From positions 4,082,882 through 4,146,881 of the forward strand of contig NZ_CP042828.1 in the NCBI RefSeq assembly GCF_008000995.1: 64,000 nucleotides of DNA. The letters run 5' to 3'. Positions within the stretch are counted from its first letter, which is position 1, and every line of letters begins with the position of its first letter. A program made the translations under genes and the position numbers. The notes beneath the pieces were generated by a model. That model ran no database searches. It worked only from the letters and a program-made list of their open reading frames with translations, and had not been told where the DNA came from. Positions 30,766 through 39,081 of the stretch are shown one piece after another. Source of the stretch: Ruania zhangjianzhongii. Lineage in GTDB: Bacteria; Actinomycetota; Actinomycetes; Actinomycetales; Beutenbergiaceae.

Positions 30766-31278
30766 TCACTCCTCAATCGCCTCTGACCCGACCGGGCCGA
30801 GGCTAGGGGTCATCGGCCGCAACGCCAGCTGCATCACCAGCGCGTCGGCCCCTTCGGGTTGGTAGTAGCCGCGACGCACGGCGAGCGGTTCGAAACCGAA
30901 CGACCGATAGAGCGCCTGAGCTCCGTCGTCGCTGATCCGCACCTCCAGGAACACTGACTCTGCCCCGGTGCGGCGCGCCTCGTCCAGCAAGGCAGTGAGC
31001 ATGGTGCGGGCATGTCCCTGCCGGCGGTGCGAGGCCGCCACGCCGATGGTCATCACCGTGGCCTCGATCCCGGTGGCCAGACCGGCATAGGCGATCACCC
31101 GGTCCGGTTCGCTGGATGTCCCCACGGGCGTGGCGACCACCAGGTAGCACCGGTCGGCGCGCTGCAGTTCCTCCTCGTACACCCCGCGGGACCACGCTCC
31201 GGCACCGAACAGCTCGGGCTCGAGCGCGATCACCACGCCCAGGTCCTCGCTGCGCATCGGGCGCAGCAGTGCGGTCAT
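30766..31278 (-). CDS. rimI: Ribosomal protein S18-alanine N-acetyltransferase-like GNAT
   Basis: The 170-residue GNAT protein has the acetyl-CoA loop VAASHRRQGHARTMLTALLDEA (R-x-x-G-x-A) near residue 85, followed by SVFLEVRISDDGAQALYRSFGFEP, the typical RimI C-terminal half. RimI acetylates the N-terminus of ribosomal protein S18; in actinobacteria substrate range may be broader. The ATG at 31278 overlaps the tsaB stop as ATGA. A longer open frame upstream is an out-of-frame shadow of tsaB. Confidence 0.92.
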   Translation of the reverse strand: MTALLRPMRSEDLGVVIALEPELFGAGAWSRGVYEEELQRADRCYLVVATPVGTSSEPDRVIAYAGLATGIEATVMTIGVAASHRRQGHARTMLTALLDEARRTGAESVFLEVRISDDGAQALYRSFGFEPLAVRRGYYQPEGADALVMQLALRPMTPSLGPVGSEAIEE

Positions 31279-31973
31279 GACGCGCGTTTCCTCCGGCTCG
31301 GCGGGGCGATGTCCGGGCTGCGCAGGTACAGGGCCTGAGTGGGTTGTGCCGCACCGGCGGCGGCCCGTTCCTGGGCCAGCCGGCCCAGCGTCGCAGCATC
31401 CACCACGTATCCACCGACTGCCTCGATGGCCGCCTGGTCGCGCCCGGGTGCCAGCGACTCGGGGTAGAGCCGGACGCCGGCGCCGACCGCCGTCCCGGCG
31501 TCGATCAGGTCGGTGTGCTCGGCGGCGAGCTCGGCAGCGGTGGCCACCCCCGGCCCGGCCACGGTCTGCACCCCGGTCTCGGTGCGCCGGTAACGCCCCC
31601 AGTACACCTCGCGGCGGCGGGCGTCGGTGGCGACCAGGATCTCGGTGCCCGGGGTCGCGGCCGCCGCGGCGATCGCCTCCAGCGAGCTCACCCCGAACGC
31701 CGGGATGCCGCGGGCCTCGGCGAACGTGCGCGCAGTGATCAGCCCGACCCGTAGGCCGGTGAACGGCGCCGGACCGGTACCCACGGCCACCTCGGTGATC
31801 TGCGCCGGGTCCGCCTCGGCCTGCTGCAGACAGGCGGTGATCAGCGGGGTGAGCGTCTCCACGTGCCGGCGGGTTTCCTCGCTGCGGGCTCCGGCGATCT
31901 CTTCTCCGGCTCGCAGCAGCGCCACGGCCACCCCGTCGGAGGTGTCCAGGCACAGCGTCAGGCTCGCGGTCAC
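31275..31973 (-). CDS. tsaB: tRNA t6A biosynthesis protein TsaB
   Basis: The 232-residue protein is an ASKHA-fold partner of TsaD: LTLCLDTSDGVAVALL at the N-terminus, EVAVGTGPAPFTGLRVGLITARTFAE near residue 65 and TDARRREVYWGRYR near 110. It scaffolds the TsaBDE complex rather than binding metal itself. GTG at 31973 starts VTASLTLCLDTSDG. It is 5 bp from the tsaE stop and overlaps rimI, so tsaE-tsaB-rimI form a tight operon. Confidence 0.95.
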   Translation of the reverse strand: MTASLTLCLDTSDGVAVALLRAGEEIAGARSEETRRHVETLTPLITACLQQAEADPAQITEVAVGTGPAPFTGLRVGLITARTFAEARGIPAFGVSSLEAIAAAAATPGTEILVATDARRREVYWGRYRRTETGVQTVAGPGVATAAELAAEHTDLIDAGTAVGAGVRLYPESLAPGRDQAAIEAVGGYVVDAATLGRLAQERAAAGAAQPTQALYLRSPDIAPPSRRKRAS

Positions 31974-31978
31974 AGTTC

Positions 31979-32488
31979 TTACTCTAGAACGTCCGCGAGC
32001 GCCGCCAGGTCGGTCTGCGCCCACCGCTCGCCCACCGCGCGGAGCACCGCGCGCCGGGGTGGCTCGACGGCTCCGGGGTCGGTGCTGCCGCGGGGACGTT
32101 CCAAGACGACCTCCAGCCGGTCCTGGGCGAGCTGCTCCACCAGATCGGCGCCCCACTCCACCACGGTGACCGCGGCGTCCATCGAGCTGTCCAGATCGAG
32201 GGAGTCGACCTCGGCCAGCGAGGTGAGCCGGTAGGCGTCCACATGGATCAGGCCTGGGCCGGAGCCGAGTGGGCGGTGCTCCCGGGCGATGATGAAGGTG
32301 GGGGACGAGACGCGTCCGCGCACGCCGAGGCCGTCACCGAGGCCCTGGGTGAGGGTGGTCTTCCCGGCGCCGAGCCCACCGGTGAGGATCACCAGGTCCC
32401 CGGCGTGCAGCAGGGAGGACAGCCGGCACCCGAGCGCTGTGGTGGCCGCCGCGTCGGGCAACGTGACGACGACGCCGTCCGCGCTCAC
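31979..32488 (-). CDS. tsaE: tRNA t6A biosynthesis ATPase TsaE
   Basis: A 169-residue P-loop ATPase with Walker A TGGLGAGKTTLTQGL (residues about 36-50), SSPTFIIAREH (switch region) and LIHVDAYRL plus VVEWGADLVEQL of the family. TsaE recharges the TsaBD complex after each t6A transfer. GTG at 32488 was chosen because the upstream sequence is a repeated, non-coding segment, although the frame stays open through it. The gene begins 22 bp from that repeat. Confidence 0.93.
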   Translation of the reverse strand: MSADGVVVTLPDAAATTALGCRLSSLLHAGDLVILTGGLGAGKTTLTQGLGDGLGVRGRVSSPTFIIAREHRPLGSGPGLIHVDAYRLTSLAEVDSLDLDSSMDAAVTVVEWGADLVEQLAQDRLEVVLERPRGSTDPGAVEPPRRAVLRAVGERWAQTDLAALADVLE

Positions 32489-32509
32489 GCTGTGCCTCCT
32501 GTGCGCAAC

Positions 32510-32683
32510 CACTGCGGTGCCTCGCTCCGGCACCCTGGGCCCGCAGCGGCTCCCGGCGTACCTACGCGGGGGCTCCTCGCGCTCACGGCGTCCTCCCTGC
32601 GTGAGCACTGCGGCGCCTCGCTCCGGCACCCTGGGCCCGCAGCGGCTCCCGGCGTACCTACGCGGGGGCTCCTCGCGCTCACG
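32510..32683. repeat. Direct repeat of 78 bp (period 96) between alr and tsaE
   Basis: Two 78-bp copies, 32510-32587 and 32606-32683, differ at one base. On the minus strand each begins CGTGAGCGCGAGGAGCCCCC and ends in GCACTG-type sequence. Copy 2 supplies the last bases and stop codon of alr (stop at 32679-32681). A weaker partial third unit precedes tsaE. It looks like an interspersed GC-rich repeat that was duplicated in tandem. Confidence 0.9.
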
Positions 32684-33818
32684 CGCCTTCCCCGAGGTAG
32701 ACCCGAGGCACCTGCCTGCCGAGCCGGGTGACGATCTCGTAGCTGATCGTGCCGGCCGCTTCCGCCCAGTCCTGCGCGGTCGGTTCGCCGTCTGCCCCGG
32801 ACCCGTACAGCACGGCCACATCCCCGGCCTGCACCCCACTCCCGCGCCCGATGTCCAGCACGAACTGGTCCATGCACACCCGCCCGGCAATCTGGTGCCG
32901 ACGCCCGCCGAGAAGCACCGGCGCCGCGTTCCCGGCGTGCCGCGGGATACCGTCGGCATAGCCGAGCGGGATGTTCGCCAGCGCAGTCTCCTCGGTGGTG
33001 GTGTAGGTGTGCCCGTAGGACACCCCCTGCCCGCGGGGGGCGTCCTTGACCAGGTGCACCTGAGCCTCCAGCCGCATCGCCGGGGTCAGTCCCGCCTGCG
33101 CGGACGGCAGCGTGTCCGGCATCGGGGAGAGCCCGTACACCGCGATCCCCGGGCGGACCAAGTCGTAGTGCACCTCGGGCACGCTCAGCGTGGCCGCCGA
33201 GTTTGCCAGGTGCCGCACCTCCAGCGCTGCTCCGGCCTGCTCGGCACGCTGAACCGCCTCGGCGAATACGCCGAACTGCTCCCGCACCCCTGGGTGGTCC
33301 ACCTCGTCGGCACGAGCCAGGTGGGACCATACGCCCACCACGGCCAGTACTCCTTCGGACTGCAGCCGGACCGCATCGGCGAGCACCGCCGTCCAGTCCT
33401 CGAAGAACGCTCCGCCGCGGCCCAGGCCGGTGTCCACCTTCAGGTGGACCCGGGCGGTGATCCCGGTGGCGCGTGCTGCTGCGGCCACTTCGGCCAGCGC
33501 CCAGGCGGCCGGTACGGACACGTCGATCCCGGCGCGCAGCACGGATTCGAACGGGGCACCCGGCGCGTACAGCCAGGTGAGGATCGGTGCGGTGATCCCG
33601 GCCTCGCGCAGGGCGAGGGCCTCCGTGATCTGCGCGGCGCCGAGCCAGGTGGCCCCGCCGCGCAGGGCTGCGCGGGAGGCCGGCACCAGGCCGTGCCCGT
33701 AGGCGTCCCCCTTGACCACGGCCATCACCTGGCTGCGGGGGGCGAACTCCTGCAGTCGGGTCACGTTTGCGGCGATCTGGTCCAGATCCACGACGGCGCG
33801 CGCCGGGTAATAGCTCAC
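32679..33818 (-). CDS. alr: Alanine racemase
   Basis: This 379-residue PLP enzyme interconverts L- and D-alanine for peptidoglycan. AVVKGDAYGHGLVPA (Lys near residue 35 forms the internal aldimine) and GVSYGHTYTTTEETAL (the catalytic Tyr) are both present, as is RVCMDQFVLDIG near the C-terminus. GTG at 33818 starts VSYYPARAVVDLDQIAANV. In typical actinobacteria nnr lies immediately upstream; here about 5 kb of other genes intervene. Confidence 0.96.
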   Translation of the reverse strand: MSYYPARAVVDLDQIAANVTRLQEFAPRSQVMAVVKGDAYGHGLVPASRAALRGGATWLGAAQITEALALREAGITAPILTWLYAPGAPFESVLRAGIDVSVPAAWALAEVAAAARATGITARVHLKVDTGLGRGGAFFEDWTAVLADAVRLQSEGVLAVVGVWSHLARADEVDHPGVREQFGVFAEAVQRAEQAGAALEVRHLANSAATLSVPEVHYDLVRPGIAVYGLSPMPDTLPSAQAGLTPAMRLEAQVHLVKDAPRGQGVSYGHTYTTTEETALANIPLGYADGIPRHAGNAAPVLLGGRRHQIAGRVCMDQFVLDIGRGSGVQAGDVAVLYGSGADGEPTAQDWAEAAGTISYEIVTRLGRQVPRVYLGEGA

Positions 33819-33930
33819 TCCCCTAGTGTGCCAGGCAGGCACCCGTGCGACGGCGGAGCTCCCCCTCGCAGGCGCGCGTCACGCGGTAGAGGCCAGCCGC
33901 GACGGCGGAGCTCGCCCGGGCGGGGGTGGG

Positions 33931-34560
33931 TCACCTCGGCGGGCTCAGGTAGCCGCGGGAGAATGCGGCGGCCACGGCGGCGGCACGATCGTTCACCCCG
34001 AGCTTGGCGTAGGCGTGCAGCAGGTGGGTCTTGACCGTCGCTTCGCTGATGAACAGCTGCTTGGCCGCCTCCCGGTTCGTGCAACCGCCGGCGACCAGTT
34101 CCAGCACCTCCAGCTCGCGGCGGGACAGCGGCTCGGCAGCGGGGCGGCGCATCTGGCCCATCAGCCGGGCCGCCACCCCAGGGGCGAGGATCGCGTTCCC
34201 TGCTGCGGCCGCCTCCACCGCCCGGAACAGCTCCTCCTTCGGGGTGTCCTTGAGCAGGTATCCGGTGGCCCCGGCCTCGATCGCGGGCAGCACATCGCTG
34301 TCGGTGTCATAGGTGGTCAGCACCAGCACCCGCGCCGGGTTCCCCCGCTTGGCGAGCTCCCGGATCGCCGTGACCCCATCGGTGCGCGGCATGCGCAGGT
34401 CCATCAGCACCACGTCGGGGCACAACGACTCGGCAGCGGCGACCGCCGCGCTGCCGTCTGCGGCCTCACCGAGCACCTCGAACCGGCGGTCAGCGCTGAA
34501 CATCCCGTGCAGTCCGTCCCGCACCACCGGATGATCGTCCACGATCAGCACCGAGATCAT
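33931..34560 (-). CDS. NarL/LuxR-family response regulator
   Basis: A 209-residue regulator with an N-terminal receiver (ISVLIVDDHPVVRDGL; phosphoacceptor Asp in VVLMDLRMP; Lys in GYLLKDTPKEEL) and a C-terminal LuxR helix-turn-helix (LSRRELEVLELVAGGCTNRE, AKQLFISEATVKTHLLHAYAKL). It pairs with the histidine kinase gene 2 bp upstream and is last in a four-gene operon with the ABC transporter. It probably activates its own operon, a common arrangement for kinase/ABC-2 cassettes. Confidence 0.95.
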   Translation of the reverse strand: MISVLIVDDHPVVRDGLHGMFSADRRFEVLGEAADGSAAVAAAESLCPDVVLMDLRMPRTDGVTAIRELAKRGNPARVLVLTTYDTDSDVLPAIEAGATGYLLKDTPKEELFRAVEAAAAGNAILAPGVAARLMGQMRRPAAEPLSRRELEVLELVAGGCTNREAAKQLFISEATVKTHLLHAYAKLGVNDRAAAVAAAFSRGYLSPPR

Positions 34561-34562
34561 CG

Positions 34563-35825
34563 CTAGCCTCCCACCGGGATCGCCGGCACGGACACCGAGA
34601 CCGCGGTGCCGGCGCCGGTCTCGGACTCGATCGCCATCTGCCCGGCGAGCCGCTGCGCCCGGCGGCGCATCCCGATCAGGCCGAACCCGCCGTCACCGGT
34701 CTGGCCGCTGGGCGTGGCCTGCGGATCGAAACCTACGCCGTCGTCCCGGACATCCAGGGTGACCAGATCGGCCATGTAGGACAGGGTGATCCCCACCCGA
34801 CCCGCGCGGGCGTGCTTGGCCACGTTGGCCAGGCTCTCCTGGGTGGCACGCAAGAGGGTGACCTCCACCTCGGTGTGCATCGGGCGGGCGTGGCCGGTAG
34901 TGGTCAGCTCGGCCTCGATCCCGTGCGCTTGAGACCACCGGCGGGCAACGGAGTCGATCGCCTCCGGCAACAGTGCCTCGGCAAGCAGCGCGGGCTCGAC
35001 CGCCTGCACCGTGCGGCGGGCCTCGGCCAGGCTCTCCCGGGCCAGGTTCATCGCCTTCCCCAGGTGCGAACGCCCGGCCGGGTCCTGCCCGGACTGCTCC
35101 GCGGCCTGCAGCTGGGTGAGGATGCCGGCCAGGCTCTGGGCGAGGGTGTCGTGGATCTCCCGCGCCATCCGCTGCCGTTCGTCGTGCACCCCGGCCTCGC
35201 GGGCCTGTACCAACAGCTGGGCGTGCAGCCCGGCGTTCTCCTCGGCCGCCTCCTCCAGCTGCAGGTTCGCCTGGTGCAGAGCGGTAAGCGCCTGCTGCTG
35301 CTCCTCAGACCGCGCCAGCCAACGCTGTACCCCGTACAGGGACGCACAGGACAGGACCGCGGTCAGCGTGGCGAGCGCGAGCCAGAGCCACCACTCCTCG
35401 GCGTCGATCCTGGGCAGCCCACCCATATACGTCACGGCCATGATCATCGAGGTGAGCGCCGCCCCGACGTACGGCCAGCGGCCGGTCAGCGACTCGAGGG
35501 CGTGCACCCAGCCAGTGATCGCGAAGATGCCGTACCAGGGGGCGAGGGCGACCAGCGTGGCTGCGAGCACGATCAGACCGGCGTAATAGCCAGCCATCAG
35601 CAGCCGATGGTCCCGGCGGCGCGGATACTGGGTCGCGAACCCGGTCAGCCAGATCGCTGCGGCCGCCGTCAGGGCAAGTACGAGCGGACGGTTCACCGGC
35701 ATCGGCTCGAACAGGGTGATCAGAGCGCTGATCGCCAGCAGCGCGAACGGGAGCGTCCGGACCAGTGCGGCCTCGCGGCGCTCGGCGGCCTGCGCCCGCT
35801 CCCGCAGTTCGGCCTCGATGCTCAC
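34563..35825 (-). CDS. HPK7-type sensor histidine kinase
   Basis: A 420-residue membrane kinase. Six hydrophobic segments (about residues 25-165) leave little room for an external sensor domain. A coiled coil (EEQQQALTALHQANLQLEEAAEE) leads to a HisKA_3 box with the phosphorylated His in ERQRMAREIHDTLAQSLAGI, then a HATPase domain (TQESLANVAKHARAG, VRDDGVGFDP, GFGLIGMRRRA). Such DesK/LiaS-like kinases often respond to membrane stress or antibiotics and control a neighbouring ABC exporter. Confidence 0.95.
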   Translation of the reverse strand: MSIEAELRERAQAAERREAALVRTLPFALLAISALITLFEPMPVNRPLVLALTAAAAIWLTGFATQYPRRRDHRLLMAGYYAGLIVLAATLVALAPWYGIFAITGWVHALESLTGRWPYVGAALTSMIMAVTYMGGLPRIDAEEWWLWLALATLTAVLSCASLYGVQRWLARSEEQQQALTALHQANLQLEEAAEENAGLHAQLLVQAREAGVHDERQRMAREIHDTLAQSLAGILTQLQAAEQSGQDPAGRSHLGKAMNLARESLAEARRTVQAVEPALLAEALLPEAIDSVARRWSQAHGIEAELTTTGHARPMHTEVEVTLLRATQESLANVAKHARAGRVGITLSYMADLVTLDVRDDGVGFDPQATPSGQTGDGGFGLIGMRRRAQRLAGQMAIESETGAGTAVSVSVPAIPVGG

Positions 35826-35846
35826 CGGCTCGCTCCGCTCACAGCC

Positions 35847-36587
35847 CTACTCCCACCGGAACGTCCGCGCCGCGAGCCCGCCGGCCACGATCGTCCACGC
35901 TGCCAGAACACCGACGTGGAGCACCTGTGGCCATCCACCGGCGGCAGCATCCCCCAATGCTTGCACACCGGCGCCGAGCGGGGTGAAGTCGCTGATGGTC
36001 AGCAACACCTCGGGCATCGATTCCCGGGGGATCCAGAGCCCGGCGAAGAACAGCATCGGAAACAACACCAGCAGACCGATCGCCGTCGCCCCAGTTCCGC
36101 TCGGCGCCAATGCTGCGGCGAGGAGTCCGAGGCTCAGCGTCGCCAGCGTGGTCAGACCGAACGCGAGCAGGTACCCGAGCAGGTTCTGCGGCACAGCCAC
36201 CTCGAAGCCGAGCGTCGCGATGGCCAGCACCGCAACCATCGTGACCGCGGCGATCGCCGTACACATCATCAGGTGCGCGCCGAGCAGCACCGAAGGGGTC
36301 ACCGGAGTGGTCCGCATCCGGCGAAGCACCCCCTTGTCACGGTAGGTGGCCAGCTGAGGCGGAAGGTGGGTGAACGCCACCATCGCGATAGCCATCGCCA
36401 GGATGATCGGTGGGTACAGGTCGATGATCCGGAGCCCGCCGAGGTCCGGGTTGGGTTCGTTGAAGGACGGGATCACGCCGAAGACGATGATCAGGATCGG
36501 GGGCAGCGCGAAGGTGAAGATCATCGAGATCGGTTCGCGCAGGAACAAGCGAGTCTCGGCGCCGGTCAGGCGAAGCAGGGCGGACAT
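35847..36587 (-). CDS. ABC-2 type transporter permease
   Basis: The 246-residue integral membrane protein has the six-helix ABC-2 layout: an N-terminal FLREPISMIFTFALPPILII, the cytoplasmic KGVLRRMRTTPVTPSVLLGAH loop, and LLVLFPMLFFAGLWIPRESMP near residue 190. It would pair with the ATPase encoded 11 bp upstream to export a drug, lipid or peptide. Substrate cannot be inferred. It is the third gene's membrane half in the ATPase-permease-kinase-regulator operon. Confidence 0.92.
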   Translation of the reverse strand: MSALLRLTGAETRLFLREPISMIFTFALPPILIIVFGVIPSFNEPNPDLGGLRIIDLYPPIILAMAIAMVAFTHLPPQLATYRDKGVLRRMRTTPVTPSVLLGAHLMMCTAIAAVTMVAVLAIATLGFEVAVPQNLLGYLLAFGLTTLATLSLGLLAAALAPSGTGATAIGLLVLFPMLFFAGLWIPRESMPEVLLTISDFTPLGAGVQALGDAAAGGWPQVLHVGVLAAWTIVAGGLAARTFRWE

Positions 36588-36598
36588 GGCTGGTCTCC

Positions 36599-37508
36599 TC
36601 AGTTCTCGATCGTGCGGCCGGTGAGCGCGACGAACGCGTCATCCAGCGAGGTCTGGTCGACCCGGAGGTCGGCTGCGGTGATCTGGCGCCGGGCGAGCAT
36701 CGTGGTCACGGCCGCGAGCAGGTCGCTACTACCGGTCACCACGAGCCGGTCGCCACGCTGCTCCACGCTGGTGACCTCCGCCAGCGTGGTCAGCTCGGCG
36801 GGCTCCAGCGGCGCCGAGGGCCGGAACGTCAGGCGTTGCTGGTCGCCGGCCTGGGCCACCAGGCCGGCCGGGGTGTCGATGGCCACCACGCGGCCGGAGT
36901 CGATCACCGCCAGCCGGTCGCAGAGGCGTTCAGCCTCCGCCATGAAGTGGGTGACCAGCAGGATGGTCACGCCGCGGTCGCGGACCTGCTCGATCAGGTC
37001 CCAGGTATCGCGTCGGGCCTGCGGGTCCAGCCCGGTGGTGAGCTCGTCCAGCACCACCACGCGCGGGTTGCCCGAGCATCGCGAGCGCGATCGACAGCCG
37101 TTGTTTCTGCCCTCCGGACAGCCCCCGGAACTGGGTGCCGAGCTTGTCCCGCAGCCCCAGGGCCTCGATCAGCTCACGCCAGTCGGCGGGCTCGGGGTAG
37201 AACGCGCTGTACAGGCGCATGATCTCGCCCACGCGGAGCTTGTCCGGCAGCTCGCTCTCCTGCAGCTGCACCCCGAGGAGCTGGCGGAGCTCGCGGCTCT
37301 CGTCCCGGGGATCGAGCCCGGCCACCCGGGCCGTTCCTCCGTCCGGGCGGCGCAGGCCTTCGATGCACTCCACGGTGGTGGTCTTCCCGGCGCCGTTCGG
37401 CCCCAGAATGCCGAAGATCTCCCCCTGCTCGACGGCGAAGCTCACCTTGTTCACGGCAGTGTGGCTGCCGTATCTCTTGACCAGGTCCTGGACCTCGATG
37501 ATTGCCAT
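36599..37508 (-). pseudogene. ABC transporter ATPase interrupted by a single-base frameshift
   Basis: The first 144 codons or so encode a normal ABC ATPase: MAIIEVQDLVKRYGSHTAVN, Walker A GPNGAGKTT, signature LSGGQKQRLSIALAMLG. The frame then shifts and the rest, from VVVLDELTTGLDPQARRD (Walker B) to the C-terminus, is read one base away. The break lies at the CCC run 37071-37073: removing one base restores LGNPRVVVLDEL. Either the gene is inactivated or the base is a sequencing error in a homopolymer; both halves are otherwise intact. ATG at 37508 follows GGCTGGAG. Confidence 0.88.
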
Positions 37509-37644
37509 GGCTCCAGCCTGTCGCCGGGCCAGTGTGCTGCGGATCGACCGCTCGGTCACGGCAAGGTGGAGGGCCGGTGGAGGCCGGGGTCCACCGATCA
37601 GTGGATGCCGGCCAGCGGGCGGGGACCGAGCCCATCCCCTCCGG

Positions 37645-37669
37645 AGTGGTACCATTAATCGGTACCACT
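37645..37669. promoter_or_regulatory. YefM/YoeB autoregulatory operator
   Basis: AGTGGTACC (37645-37653), a 7-bp AT-rich spacer and GGTACCACT (37661-37669) are a perfect 9-7-9 inverted repeat 22 bp before the antitoxin start. YefM-type antitoxins bind palindromes at their own promoter, and toxin-antitoxin ratio tunes the repression. Confidence 0.8.
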
Positions 37670-37691
37670 TGACGAGCGAGGGGTCATCGCC

Positions 37692-37952
37692 GTGTCTATG
37701 AGTGCGAGCGAAGCGCGCAAGATGCTCTTTCCGCTCATCGAGCGCGTGAACCAGGATCGTGACGCTGTCGAGATCGTCTCCCGCAAAGGCAGCGCCGTCC
37801 TCATCTCGGCGGACGAGTTCGCCGCGTGGCAGGAGACCGCTTACCTGTTTCGGTCACCGGCCAACGCTCGGCGACTGCTCGACGCCTACGAGCGCGCTCG
37901 CGCAGGCCGAACCGAGACGCACGACCTTGATCGTACGGACGAGGATGCCTGA
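37692..37952 (+). CDS. yefM: YefM/Phd family antitoxin
   Basis: The 86-residue antitoxin has the Phd/YefM N-terminal DNA-binding fold (MSASEARKMLFPLIERVNQD, AVEIVSRKGSAVLISADEF) and a flexible acidic C-terminal toxin-binding tail (LLDAYERARAGRTETHDLDRTD). It neutralises the downstream RNase. GTG at 37692 has GAGGGG eight bases upstream; ATG at 37698 is an alternative. It directly abuts the toxin gene. Confidence 0.93.
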   Translation: MSMSASEARKMLFPLIERVNQDRDAVEIVSRKGSAVLISADEFAAWQETAYLFRSPANARRLLDAYERARAGRTETHDLDRTDEDA

Positions 37953-38207
37953 GTGCGTCTGGTCTGGGACCCGTCCGCATGGCAGGACTACACGCACTGG
38001 CAAGCGGCTGATCGACGGATCCTGAAGCGGATCAACTCACTGATCGACGCTTGCCTGCGCGATCCGTTCGATGGCATCGGCAAGCCGGAGCGGCTCAAGT
38101 ACGGCGCAGAAGGGGCTTGGTCACGGCGGATCACCGACGAGCACCGGCTCGTCTACCTCGTCGACCGCGATGACCTGGTGATCCTTCAGGCGCGTTACCA
38201 CTACTGA
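37953..38207 (+). CDS. yoeB: YoeB family mRNA interferase toxin
   Basis: The 84-residue RelE-fold toxin keeps the catalytic residues at the Escherichia coli YoeB numbering: Glu46 (GKPERLKY), Arg65 (DEHRLVYLV), His83 and Tyr84 (ARYHY at the C-terminus). YoeB binds the ribosomal A site and cleaves mRNA. The GTG start follows immediately after the antitoxin TGA, giving tight translational coupling. All catalytic residues are present, so it is probably active. Confidence 0.95.
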   Translation: MRLVWDPSAWQDYTHWQAADRRILKRINSLIDACLRDPFDGIGKPERLKYGAEGAWSRRITDEHRLVYLVDRDDLVILQARYHY

Positions 38208-38265
38208 GCAATGCGGAGACAGTGATCGGTGGAGGCCGGGGATCGAGTGGGAGCCACCGGCGAGA

Positions 38266-38973
38266 TCAGCGATGCATCGTGACCTGATAGCGGTAGGCGG
38301 CGTTCGCCGAGTCGGTGGTCGCAGTGTCGTCGATCCGGCAGGTCAGGCCGTGCTCGCTGGCGATCGCGGTGAAGAACTCCCGCGGCAGGAACAGCTGGTC
38401 GAGACCGGAGTAGTCGAGGCCTCGCTCCCGCTGTGCCGCCTGCCGCATCGCGAGCGCCTCCTCGCGTCGGGCGAGGTCGTTGACGTCGAAGATCCCGATC
38501 GACCGGGTCGCCTTGGCGATCATCAGTTCGGTGACGGTCCGGGCGTACTCGGCGGACTCGAAGTAGAGGAACACGCCGTTGCTGAGCACGACGTCGTAAC
38601 GAGGTTCGGCCTCGATCCCGGCCGCATCGGCGTGCACCAGATCGCCGGACGACGGCAGCGCCGCGCGCGCGTGCTCGACCAGAGGTGCGGCGAAGTCGGC
38701 GCCACCGACGCGCGCGCACTGATCGTGCAGCCAGTACAGCAGCGCCCCGCCGCCGCAGCCGACCTCGTAGACGGAGTCATCAGCACCGATCGAGAGGCTG
38801 TCGCGCACATACCGGAAGTGGCGCTCGTAGGCGCTCAGCGCCCCTGCGGCGGTGGGCGAGGTGTAGCCGCCCAGCTCCATCAGCACTCCGAGAGTGCTCG
38901 CATCGGGAGCGCGCTGAGGCTGCACGGCGGCGCCTTTCGCGCTCCAGACCTGCTGCCATCTGACGTTGACCAC
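38266..38973 (-). CDS. Class I SAM-dependent methyltransferase
   Basis: A roughly 235-residue protein with the SAM-binding loop SVYEVGCGGGALLYWLHDQ near residue 70 and a post-I acidic residue in GGADFAAPLVEHARAAL. YDVVLSNGVFLYFESAEYA follows at the motif IV position, and the C-terminal half reads LFLPREFFTAIASEHGLTC. The N-terminal VRWQQVWSAKGAAV resembles small-molecule methyltransferases, but the substrate is unknown. GTG at 38973 follows GGGAGAG; GTG at 39009 is an in-frame alternative. It is part of the inserted island and separate from nnr. Confidence 0.78.
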   Translation of the reverse strand: MVNVRWQQVWSAKGAAVQPQRAPDASTLGVLMELGGYTSPTAAGALSAYERHFRYVRDSLSIGADDSVYEVGCGGGALLYWLHDQCARVGGADFAAPLVEHARAALPSSGDLVHADAAGIEAEPRYDVVLSNGVFLYFESAEYARTVTELMIAKATRSIGIFDVNDLARREEALAMRQAAQRERGLDYSGLDQLFLPREFFTAIASEHGLTCRIDDTATTDSANAAYRYQVTMHR

Positions 38974-39081
38974 GACTCTCCCAGCGTGTTCTCCGTGCGA
39001 GGTCCACACTAGCGCGGCACGAGTCGCTCGTGGCCGATTGCGAGTCCCGGTATGAGCCGCTGGTGGCCGAGGAGCCCGGCA

